Positions 40,164 through 49,539 of a DNA stretch of 64,000 bases are shown here, one piece after another. Below the pieces are notes generated by a model. That model was not told where the DNA came from. It ran no database searches and saw only the letters and a list, made by a program, of their open reading frames with translations. Position numbers and translations under genes: made by a program. The stretch spans positions 14,287 through 78,286 of the forward strand of contig JBHORC010000013.1 of assembly GCA_042408445.1 (NCBI GenBank), read 5' to 3'. The first letter of the stretch is position 1, and each line of letters opens with the position of its first letter. The stretch is from CF-46 sp042408445. Its GTDB lineage: Bacteria; Chloroflexota; Limnocylindria; Limnocylindrales; CSP1-4.

Positions 40164-43100
40164 TCAGACGGCGCTCGGGGCAGCCCCGACCGGTACGGGT
40201 GGAGCGTCGCGCTGGAGGCTGACGAGCGGCGCGGCCTCGGCGCCTCGCTCCGCCTCGGCGCTGGTCGCCGTGCTCCGCGCCGTCGCGGTCGCGATCGGCT
40301 CGACGACCCAGAACGAGCCGCGCTCGATCGCCTGGCTGGTGACGAGGCGGTCGGCGAGCGCAGATCCCTCGGCCCGGTGGAGCTCCAGAAGCTCCCTCAG
40401 CTCGACGATCTCTTCTGCGCCCGCGGGGTCGCCGACCGTGAGGCGGCGAGCGCGGACGCTCGTCGCGTCGAGCGCCGCGAGATGTCGGCCGTCCGGATCG
40501 TGGAGGAACGCCCGGCCGCCGGTCATCCCGGCGCCGAAGTTTGCGCCGACCGGGCCGAGAACCACGACGGTCCCACCGGTCATGTATTCGCAGCCGTGCG
40601 GGCCGATCCCTTCGACGACGGCGCGCGCACCGGAATTCCGGACCCCGAACCGCATCCCGGCGCGACCGAGCACGTGGAGCCGGCCGCCGGTCGCGCCGTA
40701 GAGACAGGTGTTGCCGGCGATCGTCTGGCGATGCGCCTCCGCGGCGAGTGTCGGCTCGGGCGCCACGACGACGGTGGCTCCGGACAGCCCCTTCGCGACG
40801 TAGTCGTTCGCCTGGCCGACGAGGCGGAGCTCGACGCCGCTCCCGGCGAACGCGCCGAAGGATTGTCCGGCCTCGCCGCGCAGCCCAAGCGTGACCGGGC
40901 CGGCGATCGAGCCTCGCTCGATGGCGCCGGTCAGGCCGGCGCCGAATGATCGGTCGGCCGTCGAGAGGGCGAGTCCGTCGGCGCGGAAGGACGTTTGCCC
41001 GTCGAGCGCGGCGACGAGTCGTCGTTCCAGTGGGCTCGCCTCGCCGCGGGCGATCGTCCTGCCCGCGGCCGCCGGGGAGCGGCGTCGCTCCGGGTCCGCG
41101 GACCACGGCCCCGCGCCGATGACCGCGGCGAGATCCAGGGTCGCCGCCGCGCGGTCGACGGTGAGGAACCGCCGCGACTCGCCGACCAGCTCGCCGACCT
41201 CACGCACGCCGACGGCGGCCATCTCCGCTCGAAGCTCCTCGGCGATCCCGAGGGCGAAGCGTTCGACCTGCTCCGGCGTTCCGGCGAACTTCGCCCGAAG
41301 GTCGTCGCGCTGCGTCGCGATCCCGGTCGGGCACGTGTCGAGGTGACATTGGCGGGCCATGTCGCATCCGATTGCGACGAGCATCGCGGTCCCGAAGGCG
41401 AACTCCTCCGCGCCGAGCAGCGCCGCCAACAGGAGGTCGCGGCCGGTCCGCAACCCGCCGTCGACGCGCAGCGCGACGCGATCGCGGAGCCCGTTCCGGA
41501 GCAGCGTCTGGTGGACCTCGGCCAGCCCCAGCTCCCACGGCGCGCCGACGTGCTTGATCGAGCTGAGGGGCGAGGCGCCGGTCCCGCCGGCATGGCCGCT
41601 CAGGTGGACATACGTTGCGCCGGCCTTCGCGACGCCGGCCGCGATCGTCCCCACGCCGCGCGTCGCGACGAGCTTCACGCCGATCCGGGCGAGCGGGTTG
41701 ATCGCGCGGAGATCCGCGATGAGCTGGGCGAGATCCTCGATGGAGTAGATGTCGTGATGCGGCGGTGGGCTGATGTAGCTCATCCCCTCTTGGCCTCGCC
41801 GGAGGGCCGCGATCCACGCCGTCGCCTTCTTCGCCGGCAGCTGGCCGCCCTCGCCGGGCTTGGACCCCTGGGCCATCTTGATCTCGAGCTGGTCCGCCCG
41901 GGCGAGATACGTGGCGGTCACGCCGAACCGCGCCGAAGCGACCTGCTTGATCCGGGCGTCCCGTCGCTCGCCGTCCTTCCGGGGCGCGTACCAGCCCGGA
42001 TCCTCTCCGCCCTCGCCGGTGTTGGCCGCGCCGCCGGCCCGCTGGATGCCGATCGTCAGTGCCTGGTGCGCCTCCGGCGACAGCGCCCCGACGGACATCG
42101 CGCTGACGACGAAGCGACGGGCGATCGACCGGGCGGATTCGACCGCGTCGATCGGGGTCGCGGGCCGGGCGGCCGAGCGCCGCCGGATCCGGAGGGCGTC
42201 GCGGACGGTCGTCGGCAGCGCGGCAGCGCCGCGGGCGGACGCGTCCGAGGAGGCCGGGCGCAGCCCATCCGCCGGCGCGGGCGCGAACCCCGACGCAGAC
42301 TGGAGGTCGGCGACGACGACCGGCGCATAGCGATGCAGCTCGCCGTCCGCGCGGAACCGGGCGAACCCGGGGTCGCGGAGCTTGTTCGATGGCGTGACCG
42401 GAGCGACGCCGGCGGCCGCGGCCCGACGCCGGAGCTGCCGCTCGGCGAGCTCCACGAGACCCACCGTCCCGGGCCAGGCCGGTGCCGCGGGGAAGCAGCG
42501 GCTCCGCACGTCCTCCGCGAGCTCGATCGTCTCGAACAACCCGCCGCCCACATACGACGCCGCGGTGCTGATCCCCATCCGCGCCAGCGTCTTGCGCAGT
42601 CCCGCCTCGAACGCGGCGAGGAGGTTCGCGACGGTGGCCGCGCGGTCGAGCGTCTCGGCGCCGCGCCCACCGGCGAGCTCTGCCGCCAGCTCGACCGCGA
42701 GCCACGGCACGATCGCGGTCGCGCCGGCGGCGAGCACCATCGACGCGCTGTGAGCGTCGAGGACGTCGGCCGCCTCGGCCACGAGGTCGGCACGGCCGCG
42801 GAGCCCGGCCTGGGTGAGCGCGGTATGGACCGCGCCGACAGCCAGGACGGACGGGATCGGCAGGCGATCGAGGCTGAAGGACCGGTCGCTGACGAGGAGG
42901 ATCGCTGTTCGCCGCGGATCGGCGGCGACGGCACTCGCGGCGAGCCGGTCCACCGCCGCGGCAAGGCCACTCGCCCCCTCCATTGCCGGCCATGTGGCGT
43001 CGAGCCGGAGGACACGCCCCGGAGCGACGTCGAGGAGCGCGGGCAGATCGGCGATGAACGGCCGCTCCAGGCGCAGCGTCCGCGGACCGCGCGGCGGCCC

Positions 43101-44816
43101 GCCGAGCAGCGCCGGCCGGCGGCCGAGCTCGACGCGGAGATCCATGACCGCCCGCTCCCGATCCGGATCGATCGGCGGGTTCGTGACCTGGGCGAACGCC
43201 TGTCGGAGGTGGTCTGCCACCGGCCGGTCCATGCGGCTGAGACCTGGCGTCGGGGTGTCGTCGCCCATGCTCCAGAGCGGCTCGTGGCCTTCGAGCGCCA
43301 TCGTCCGGATGTCGAGCCGGGCGTTCTCGGCATGGAGGCCGGCCAGGAACCGGAGGTTCGCGGGCGTGGCTCCGGAGCCAGCGGGGACGTCGAGGGACGA
43401 GTCGCGATCACCGGGAAGCGGGTCGATGTGGGTCGCCCGCGGCGCATCGTGGATCGGCAGGCGGCGCAGAAGATGGGCCTTCGCCTCGGCGTCCTCGAGG
43501 ATCCGACCGCGCCGCGGGTCGACGAGCAGCATCTCGCCCGGTCCGAGCCGGCCTCGTCGGATGGTCGTCTCCGGCGCGAGCCGGATGGCGCCCGCTTCGC
43601 TCGCCACCGCGACGAGGGAATCCGCCGTGATCGCGTATGCCGTGGGTCGGAGGCCGTTCCGGTCGCTGATCGCGCCGACCCGCTCGCCGTCAGCGAAGAC
43701 GATCGCCGCGGGACCGTCCCACGGCGCGAGCAGGCCCGCGGTGCGGCGACGAAGGGCAGCGACATGCGGATGCGGCGCGCGCCGGATCGCGAGTGCTTCG
43801 GGCATCGTCACGAGGAGTGCGGTCGGAAGGTCCCAGCCGGTCGCGACGAGCAGCTCGAGCATCTCGTCGAGGGACTGCGAATCGGATCCGTCGGCGGCGA
43901 GGAACGGGCCGGCCGCGAGCAGCTCCCTCGCGGAGGCGCTGACGCCGGCGTCGCTCGTGCGACCGCGGACCTGGGCCCGGTTGCCGCGAACCGTGTTGAT
44001 CTCGCCGTTGTGGGCGATCGACCGGAAGGGCTGGGCAAGTCGCCACGTCGGGTGGGTGTTCGTCGCGTAGCGCTGGTGGAACGTCACATACGGAACGCGG
44101 ATGCCGGCTCCGCGAAGGTCCGGATACAGCTCATCGAGCCGGGAGCCCGCGACGAGCCCCTTGTAGACCACCGTGCGACAGGACGCCGACGGAACGGCGA
44201 ACTGCTCGCCCATCCCGGCGTCGCGGGCCGCGCCCTCGAGGCGTCGCCGAACGATCACGAGCCGCCGATCGAACTCGGCGTCGGAGATCGGCTTGGCTGC
44301 AGCCCTGTCGTCAGCCTCGTCCACCTCCTGCGGTCGCGGCACGATCGCCTGGACGAACGCCGGCCGCGAGGCTCGCGCCACGTCACCGAGCGCCGAGGGG
44401 TCCGTCGGGACCGTCCGCCACGTCACCGGCCCGAGACGCGCGTCGCGGAGCACCTCCTCCACCAGCCGGCGGGCGGCGTCGCCGCGCGCTCCGAACCCGG
44501 TCCTCGGCAGGAACAGCTGGATCAGCCCGGGCCGGGTCGTCGCGAACTCGCCGAGCGAGAGGGCATCGAGGACGCTCGGATCGAGGGGCAGGGAGACACC
44601 CGCGCCGTCGGACGAGGCGCCGTCGGCGCCGAATGCGCCGCGGTGGGCGAGCGCGGCGAGGCCGCCGAGCGCGAGGGGAAGCACCTCGTCGCGGCGACGG
44701 CCGCCGGCATCGGCGACGAAGCCGACGCCGCACGCGTCGTGCTCGAACGCCGGGTCGTAGAGCGGTGCGACATCCCGCCGCCGCGGTCGCTGGGGTGGCT
44801 CGCTGGTCACTGACAT
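40164..44816 (-). CDS. gltB: Glutamate synthase large subunit
   Basis: A 1550-residue enzyme transferring the glutamine amide to 2-oxoglutarate. Cys29 is the N-terminal nucleophile after a 28-residue propeptide (HDACGVGFVAD). The FMN-binding synthase domain holds ISPPPHHDIYSIEDL and LSGHAGGTGASP, and the [3Fe-4S] cysteines are spaced CxxxxxCxxxxC (CDMARQCHLDTC). The C-terminal GXGXG helix domain is present. No NADPH-binding small subunit (gltD) is adjacent; the enzyme may use ferredoxin or a distant GltD. It follows amtB on the same strand, likely one nitrogen-assimilation operon. Confidence 0.96.
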   Translation of the reverse strand: MSVTSEPPQRPRRRDVAPLYDPAFEHDACGVGFVADAGGRRRDEVLPLALGGLAALAHRGAFGADGASSDGAGVSLPLDPSVLDALSLGEFATTRPGLIQLFLPRTGFGARGDAARRLVEEVLRDARLGPVTWRTVPTDPSALGDVARASRPAFVQAIVPRPQEVDEADDRAAAKPISDAEFDRRLVIVRRRLEGAARDAGMGEQFAVPSASCRTVVYKGLVAGSRLDELYPDLRGAGIRVPYVTFHQRYATNTHPTWRLAQPFRSIAHNGEINTVRGNRAQVRGRTSDAGVSASARELLAAGPFLAADGSDSQSLDEMLELLVATGWDLPTALLVTMPEALAIRRAPHPHVAALRRRTAGLLAPWDGPAAIVFADGERVGAISDRNGLRPTAYAITADSLVAVASEAGAIRLAPETTIRRGRLGPGEMLLVDPRRGRILEDAEAKAHLLRRLPIHDAPRATHIDPLPGDRDSSLDVPAGSGATPANLRFLAGLHAENARLDIRTMALEGHEPLWSMGDDTPTPGLSRMDRPVADHLRQAFAQVTNPPIDPDRERAVMDLRVELGRRPALLGGPPRGPRTLRLERPFIADLPALLDVAPGRVLRLDATWPAMEGASGLAAAVDRLAASAVAADPRRTAILLVSDRSFSLDRLPIPSVLAVGAVHTALTQAGLRGRADLVAEAADVLDAHSASMVLAAGATAIVPWLAVELAAELAGGRGAETLDRAATVANLLAAFEAGLRKTLARMGISTAASYVGGGLFETIELAEDVRSRCFPAAPAWPGTVGLVELAERQLRRRAAAAGVAPVTPSNKLRDPGFARFRADGELHRYAPVVVADLQSASGFAPAPADGLRPASSDASARGAAALPTTVRDALRIRRRSAARPATPIDAVESARSIARRFVVSAMSVGALSPEAHQALTIGIQRAGGAANTGEGGEDPGWYAPRKDGERRDARIKQVASARFGVTATYLARADQLEIKMAQGSKPGEGGQLPAKKATAWIAALRRGQEGMSYISPPPHHDIYSIEDLAQLIADLRAINPLARIGVKLVATRGVGTIAAGVAKAGATYVHLSGHAGGTGASPLSSIKHVGAPWELGLAEVHQTLLRNGLRDRVALRVDGGLRTGRDLLLAALLGAEEFAFGTAMLVAIGCDMARQCHLDTCPTGIATQRDDLRAKFAGTPEQVERFALGIAEELRAEMAAVGVREVGELVGESRRFLTVDRAAATLDLAAVIGAGPWSADPERRRSPAAAGRTIARGEASPLERRLVAALDGQTSFRADGLALSTADRSFGAGLTGAIERGSIAGPVTLGLRGEAGQSFGAFAGSGVELRLVGQANDYVAKGLSGATVVVAPEPTLAAEAHRQTIAGNTCLYGATGGRLHVLGRAGMRFGVRNSGARAVVEGIGPHGCEYMTGGTVVVLGPVGANFGAGMTGGRAFLHDPDGRHLAALDATSVRARRLTVGDPAGAEEIVELRELLELHRAEGSALADRLVTSQAIERGSFWVVEPIATATARSTATSAEAERGAEAAPLVSLQRDAPPVPVGAAPSAV

Positions 44817-44837
44817 CGTCTCCGTGAGCGAGGACGA

Positions 44838-44869
44838 ACCGACCGCCCGGGAGGAGCCAGGCGGTCGGT
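44838..44869 (-). promoter_or_regulatory. 10-bp hairpin between amtB and gltB
   Basis: A perfect stem (ACCGACCGCC with GGCGGTCGGT) and 12-base loop in the 108-base gap between amtB and gltB, 22 bases before the gltB start. No U-tract. It could set the ratio of the two products or end part of the amtB transcripts. Confidence 0.45.
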
Positions 44870-44924
44870 CGATGAGTCCGGGGCGATCCGACGGCGCGTG
44901 TCCCTCCGCCGTCGGCGTCCCGTT

Positions 44925-46145
44925 TCACACCTGGTAGGCGACCTCGCCGTGGACCGCGAGATCCATGCCGAGCTCCTCGTCCCTGGCGGAGATCCGGATG
45001 CCGAGGACGACATCGACGACCTTCACGATCACGAACGTGGCGACGACGGCGTAGGCGATCGTCGCCCCGACCGCGACGAGCTGGGTGAGGACCTGTCCGG
45101 CGTTGCCGTCGATCAGGCCCGTGTAGCTCGCCTGGACAGCGCTCGTGGCGAGGACGCCCGTCGCGACGGCTCCGAAGACACCGCCGACGCCGTGGACGGC
45201 GAAGACGTCGAGCGCGTCGTCGACCTTCAGCCGGGCCCGCAGGAGCGTCGCGCTGTAGCACAGGCCGCCGGCCGCGAGACCGATGACGATCGCGCCGCCG
45301 GGCGTCACGAAGCCGGACGCCGGCGTGATGGCGACGAGGCCGGCCACGGCACCGCACGCCGCGCCGACGACGCTGACCTTCCGCTTGTGGAGGTAGCTCG
45401 CACCGACCCACGTGAGCGTCGCGGCGGCGGCAGCCGTGTTCGTGACGATGAAGGCGGAGGCAGCGAGACCGTTCGCGGCGACCGCCGAGCCGGCGTTGAA
45501 GCCGAACCAGCCGAACCAGAGCAGCCCCGCGCCCAGGACCGTCATCGGGATGTCGTGCGGCTCGAGACCCTCGCCGTTGACGACCCGGCGACCGATGAGC
45601 AGCGCGACGATCAGGGCGGACAGCCCGGATGACGCGTGGACCACGGTTCCGCCCGCGAAGTCGAGCGCGCCCAGCTTGAAGAGCCAGCCGTCCGTCGCCC
45701 AGACCCAGTGAGCGATCGGGGAGTACACGACGATCGACCACAGGACGGTGAACAGGACGAAGGAGGCGAACCGCTTCCGCTCGGCGAACGCCCCCGTGAT
45801 CAGCGCCGGCGTGATCGCCGCGAACATCAGCTGGAAGGCGGCGAACAGGACGAACGGGATCGTCGTCGCGTAGACCGTGCTCGGCTCGAGACCGACGTTG
45901 AAGAAGCCGACGAAGTCGAGATTCCCGATCAGGCCCATGCCGTTGACGTCCGGCCCGAAGGCGAGGCTGAACCCGATGAGCACCCAGACGACGGACACGA
46001 TCGCCAGCCCGAAGAAGCTGTGCATGATCGTCGAGAGCACGTTCTTGCGGCGGACGAGGCCGCCGTAGAAGAGCGCCAGGCCCGGCAACATGATCATCAC
46101 GAGGGCCGTGGCCATCAGCATCCACGCGGTATCGCCACTGTTCAT
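44925..46145 (-). CDS. amtB: Ammonium transporter
   Basis: A 406-residue, eleven-helix Amt protein. The twin-histidine channel is visible in GGTVVHASSGLSA and VFAVHGVGGVFGA; the N-terminus (AWMLMATALVMIMLPGLALFYGGLVR) and FNAGSAVAANGLAA are also family signatures. It takes up ammonium at the membrane for glutamine and glutamate synthesis, matching the downstream gltB. The glnK gene commonly next to amtB is absent here. A GGAGGA site precedes the ATG at 46145 with rather long spacing. Confidence 0.97.
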   Translation of the reverse strand: MNSGDTAWMLMATALVMIMLPGLALFYGGLVRRKNVLSTIMHSFFGLAIVSVVWVLIGFSLAFGPDVNGMGLIGNLDFVGFFNVGLEPSTVYATTIPFVLFAAFQLMFAAITPALITGAFAERKRFASFVLFTVLWSIVVYSPIAHWVWATDGWLFKLGALDFAGGTVVHASSGLSALIVALLIGRRVVNGEGLEPHDIPMTVLGAGLLWFGWFGFNAGSAVAANGLAASAFIVTNTAAAAATLTWVGASYLHKRKVSVVGAACGAVAGLVAITPASGFVTPGGAIVIGLAAGGLCYSATLLRARLKVDDALDVFAVHGVGGVFGAVATGVLATSAVQASYTGLIDGNAGQVLTQLVAVGATIAYAVVATFVIVKVVDVVLGIRISARDEELGMDLAVHGEVAYQV

Positions 46146-46371
46146 GCGATCCGGGTCCTCCGCTCGGTCGGCCGGGGACGGCGGCCGATCTGGCGGCAGG
46201 ATGGGCGGGTGGAGCCGCCGTGTTCGTCGCCGACCCGGACCCGAAAAGGATGCGATCCGGTAACGGCGCGTTCGGGTTCAGTGGCGGTCGAGGCGCTCGG
46301 TCAGACGCGCCGCGGTGCCCGTGCGCCGGTCACGGAGCGGTCCGCCGGGACGAAAAGGCGACGCGCGGTGG

Positions 46372-46545
46372 TCAGCCGAGGTGCGACAGCGCGACCGCAA
46401 CGACGCCGGCCCAGAACAGGGCGGTCGCTGCGGCCATCCCGAGCCAGATCGCGGCCCGGACGAGCGGCCAGCCAAGCCGGACGCGAAGGGACCCTGACTC
46501 TGGCGTGCTGAATGGGCTCGCGGAAAGCTGGACGTTGTCGTGCAT
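46372..46545 (-). CDS. 57-residue single-helix membrane protein
   Basis: A small gene of 57 codons. The product has a polar N-terminus (MHDNVQLSASPFSTPESG), an arginine-flanked amphipathic start (RVRLGWPLVRAAIW), and one membrane helix (MAAATALFWAGVVAVALS). A GGAGG site lies 12 bases before the ATG, slightly far. Coding potential is supported by the GC-rich third positions and clear membrane segment. It lies alone between amtB and the tRNA-Lys gene; function unknown. The rest of the interval 46146-46670 holds nothing else I can support. Confidence 0.55.
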   Translation of the reverse strand: MHDNVQLSASPFSTPESGSLRVRLGWPLVRAAIWLGMAAATALFWAGVVAVALSHLG

Positions 46546-46670
46546 GGCCGACTGACGCCTCCGTGCTCATCGAAAAACCGTTCGACGAGCCCAGCGTCGG
46601 GCCGTGACGTCGCCAACGTGTTCCCGACGGGTTAACGGCCGGACAAAACGGCCCGCGCTCGGTCAGTTCG

Positions 46671-46742
46671 CGAGCCGGGTGGGATTCGAACCCACGACCA
46701 AGGGATTAAAAGTCCCCTGCTCTGCCACTGAGCTACCGGCCC
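46671..46742 (-). tRNA. tRNA-Lys(TTT)
   Basis: On the minus strand GGGCCGG pairs with CCGGCTC (one G-T) as acceptor, D arm GCTCAGTGGCAGAGC, anticodon stem GGGGA/TCCCT with loop CTTTTAA (anticodon TTT), and T arm GTGGGTTCGAATCCCAC. Discriminator base G. The CCA end is not encoded here, unlike in the initiator tRNA. Confidence 0.95.
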
Positions 46743-46852
46743 GCCGGCGACCGTATCACGTCGCGGTGCGGGGTTCGGCGACCGGGCCCGCGACTCCACG
46801 CCGCGATCGCAGCGGACGGTAGCCTGACACCGACCCCACTGGAGGAATCCTC

Positions 46853-47353
46853 ATGCCCGACGATCCGCGCGACGCCCTCATCGACCGCATCGAGTCCGTT
46901 CGCGATCGGTGGCGGTCGCTCGTCGCCGACGTCGGCGAGAACCGGATGGAGCAGCCCGGAGCCATGGGCGACTGGACCTTCAAGGACGTTGCCTCGCATC
47001 TCACGGCGTGGCGGCGCCGGACCGTCGATCGGCTGGAGGCGGCCGCCCGCGGTGAGCCATCGCCGGCCGCGCGCTGGCCGGCGAGCTTGGGCGAGACCGA
47101 GGACGACCCGATCAACGCCTGGATCCACGACCAGACGAAGGATCAGCCCCTCGGAGACGTACTCGCTGAGACCGAGCGGACGTACGACGACTTCATCGCC
47201 GCGATCCGGACGATCCCGATCGAGGACGCGACGGACCCGAACCGCTTCGACTGGCTCGAGGGCGTCTCCCTCGTCGACTCCGATTTCGGCGGCCACCTCG
47301 ACGAGCACGAACCCGGCGTCCGACGGTGGCTGGAGGCTTCCCCCGGTCGCTGA
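46853..47353 (+). CDS. DinB/ClbS-like protein
   Basis: A 166-residue four-helix protein: DWTFKDVASHLTAWRRRTVDRL carries the first ligand-type His, and the C-terminal DFGGHLDEHEPGVRRWL carries two more, in DinB/DfsB (DUF1706, ClbS)-like spacing. Such proteins may bind metal or protect against DNA-reactive compounds; no role can be fixed here. GGAGGAATC gives a good ribosome site before the ATG, and TAGCCT at 46820-46825 may be the -10 box. Third DinB-type gene in the window. Confidence 0.85.
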   Translation: MPDDPRDALIDRIESVRDRWRSLVADVGENRMEQPGAMGDWTFKDVASHLTAWRRRTVDRLEAAARGEPSPAARWPASLGETEDDPINAWIHDQTKDQPLGDVLAETERTYDDFIAAIRTIPIEDATDPNRFDWLEGVSLVDSDFGGHLDEHEPGVRRWLEASPGR

Positions 47354-47412
47354 CGCGACGCACGAACCTCCCCACGTTCGGCGAATCTAGGTGTTTGCGC
47401 CCGAATTCGCGC

Positions 47413-47418
47413 TATGAT
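47413..47418 (+). promoter_or_regulatory. -10 box of the molybdate regulator operon
   Basis: TATGAT, eight bases before the ATG at 47427; leaderless or nearly so. Confidence 0.55.
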
Positions 47419-47426
47419 CCCTCGAC

Positions 47427-47852
47427 ATGGGGACATCACCTGCCAGGGTCCGGATCGGTCGCGCCGCCGACATGCTCGGCGTCACGGTGGACACCGTTCG
47501 CCGCTGGATCGATGACGGCCGCCTGACGGCGGACCGCTCGGCCGGCGGTCAGCGTCTCGTCGCGGTCGACGAGATCGCCCGGCTGCTCGCGACCCGTCGC
47601 CAGGCTGGGACCCACCGCGCGATCGTTGCCCAGTCGGCGCGGAACCAGTTCGCGGGGATCGTCACCCGCGTCGAGAAGGACCGCGTCGCCGCCGTCGTCG
47701 AGATCCTCGCCGGCCCCCACCGGCTCGTCAGCCTCATGACGGCCGAGGCGGTCGACGACCTGGGCCTGAAGGTGGGTGACGAGGCGATCGCCGTCGTGAA
47801 GGCGACGAACGTGATCGTCGAGATCCCGTCCACGAAGGAGCCGCGAACGTGA
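47427..47852 (+). CDS. Helix-turn-helix regulator with TOBE (molybdate-binding) domain
   Basis: A 141-residue protein: N-terminal MerR/excisionase-like helix-turn-helix (IGRAADMLGVTVDTVRRWIDDGRL) followed by a C-terminal TOBE/Mop domain (RNQFAGIVTRVEKDRVAAVVEILAG ... VGDEAIAVVKATNVIVE). This layout is known for small regulators of molybdate uptake: Mop binds molybdate or tungstate and the helix-turn-helix binds DNA. It overlaps modA by GTGA, so it is the first gene of a mod operon and probably autoregulates it. Confidence 0.9.
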   Translation: MGTSPARVRIGRAADMLGVTVDTVRRWIDDGRLTADRSAGGQRLVAVDEIARLLATRRQAGTHRAIVAQSARNQFAGIVTRVEKDRVAAVVEILAGPHRLVSLMTAEAVDDLGLKVGDEAIAVVKATNVIVEIPSTKEPRT

Positions 47853-48676
47853 TCGGGCGCCGGTCGCGACTGCTCGCCGTCCTGATCGTCGCCTTCCTCG
47901 TCGCCGCCTGCGGCTCGGTCGCAAGCCAGGCGCCAAGCACCGCCCGCAGGGGGTCGGTCGCTTCGGCCCCCCTGACGGTTTACGGCGCCGCGTCGTTGTC
48001 GGGCGTCCTCGCGAAGCTGAAGGTGGCGTGGGAAGCGGCAAACCCCGGTTCGACGCTCACGATCTCGACGGACTCGTCCGCCGCGCTCGAGACGCAGATC
48101 GAACAGGGCGCGCCCGCAGACGTGTTCCTGTCCGCGGACACCGCGAACCCGAAGAAGCTCGTCAACGGATCGCTGGCCGACGGCGCCGCCGTCGCCTTCG
48201 CGGGCAACCTGCTCACGATCGTCGTCCCCGCCGGAAACCCCGCCCACATCGCCGCACCGACGGATCTCGCGAAGCCCGGCGTGAAGATCATCGCGGCGGG
48301 CGACGACGTGCCGATCTCGAAGTACGCCAGGCAGGTCGTCGCCAATCTCGCCAAGGCGCCTGGCGCACCGACGGGCTTCGAAGCGGCGTACGCGGCGAAC
48401 GTCATCTCGAAGGAGGACAACGTCAAGGCCGTCATCGCCAAGATCGAGCTCGGCGAGGGCGACGCCGGGATCGTGTACGGCACGGACGCCAAGACCTCGA
48501 CGCGGGTCTCGACGATCGCCATCCCGCCGGAGGCGAACGTCCCGGCGACGTACGCCGGCGTCGTCGTGAAGGCCTCGGCCCACCCCGCCGACGCGCACGC
48601 ATTCCTGAACTGGGTGGCCGGGCCCGACGGTCAGGCGATCCTCGCCACCTTCGGCTTCCTGCCGCCGCCCGACTGA
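47849..48676 (+). CDS. modA: Molybdate ABC transporter substrate-binding lipoprotein
   Basis: A 275-residue lipoprotein (lipobox LVAAC at residue ~21). After a Ser/Ala linker, the ModA fold begins with LTVYGAASLSGVLAKL, with ALETQIEQGAPADVFLSAD and a late GDAGIVYGTDAKT segment, all typical. It binds molybdate (or tungstate) outside the membrane. GTG start overlapping the regulator stop. Confidence 0.95.
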   Translation: MIGRRSRLLAVLIVAFLVAACGSVASQAPSTARRGSVASAPLTVYGAASLSGVLAKLKVAWEAANPGSTLTISTDSSAALETQIEQGAPADVFLSADTANPKKLVNGSLADGAAVAFAGNLLTIVVPAGNPAHIAAPTDLAKPGVKIIAAGDDVPISKYARQVVANLAKAPGAPTGFEAAYAANVISKEDNVKAVIAKIELGEGDAGIVYGTDAKTSTRVSTIAIPPEANVPATYAGVVVKASAHPADAHAFLNWVAGPDGQAILATFGFLPPPD

Positions 48677-48683
48677 GCAGCGC

Positions 48684-49466
48684 TTGACCGTCCTCCTCGG
48701 GGTCGTCGTCGCGCTGTTCCTCGGCGTGCCCGTCGCGCTGCTCGTCGCGAGGGCCGTGTTCGGCGGATCGCTCATCGCGGCGTTGGGGTCCGCACCGGTC
48801 GTCGACGCGCTCGTCCTCTCCCTGGTGACGACGACGATCAGCCTGGCGCTGACGATCGCGATCGCCACGCCGCTGGCCCACCTCCTCGCCCGACGGCGGT
48901 TCCGGGGCGCCACGCTCGTCGAGGCCCTCGTCGACCTGCCAATCGTCCTCCCGCCGTCCGTTGCCGGCCTCGCGCTGCTCCTCGCCCTCGGACGTCGGGG
49001 CGTGCTCGGCGAGCCGCTGGCGTCACTCGGGATCGCGATCCCGTTCACGACGGTCGCAGTCGTCCTCGCCCAGATGTTCGTCTCGGCGCCGTTCTTCATC
49101 CGGACCGCGCGAGCCGGCTTCCTCGGCGTGGAGCGTGATCACGAGGACGCGGCGCGCGTCGACGGCGCCACCGAACGACAGCTCGCCTGGGCGATCACCC
49201 TCCCCCTCGCTGCCCAGGCCCTCGCGTCGGGAATCGTCATGGCCTGGGCGCGGGCCCTCGGCGAGTTCGGGGCGACGATCATGTTCGCGGGCAACGTCGC
49301 GGGCCGGACGCAGACCCTGCCGCTCGTCGTCTACGGCGAGTTCCAGTCGGGCGACGTCGACGCGTCCGTCGCGGCCGCGGCGATCCTCGTGCTCGCCGCG
49401 TTCGGCGTCCTCGTGGCCGTCCGCGGCCTGCGGTGGGGCCGGGCGCTCGACCTTCGCGGCGCCTAG
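48684..49466 (+). CDS. modB: Molybdate ABC transporter permease
   Basis: A 260-residue permease with five to six helices and the importer EAA motif (EDAARVDGATERQLAWAITLPLAAQALASG); ARALGEFGATIMFAGNVAGRTQTLPLVVY is a strong ModB signature. TTG start seven bases after modA. No modC ATPase gene follows; the next genes are on the other strand, so the ATPase must be elsewhere or shared with another importer. Confidence 0.95.
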   Translation: MTVLLGVVVALFLGVPVALLVARAVFGGSLIAALGSAPVVDALVLSLVTTTISLALTIAIATPLAHLLARRRFRGATLVEALVDLPIVLPPSVAGLALLLALGRRGVLGEPLASLGIAIPFTTVAVVLAQMFVSAPFFIRTARAGFLGVERDHEDAARVDGATERQLAWAITLPLAAQALASGIVMAWARALGEFGATIMFAGNVAGRTQTLPLVVYGEFQSGDVDASVAAAAILVLAAFGVLVAVRGLRWGRALDLRGA

Positions 49467-49539
49467 GAACCCTGCCGACTCCGGGGATCACTGCGGGCCG
49501 GCGCTGGCGCGTGCGCCGCGGTTTACGCCGCTCGGTGCG

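Noticed and set aside
40995..44813. A very long open frame on the strand opposite gltB (about 1270 codons)
   Set aside because: gltB on the other strand carries every catalytic motif. At this GC content stops are rare in antisense frames; the antisense translation is Arg/Pro/Asp-rich with no domain.
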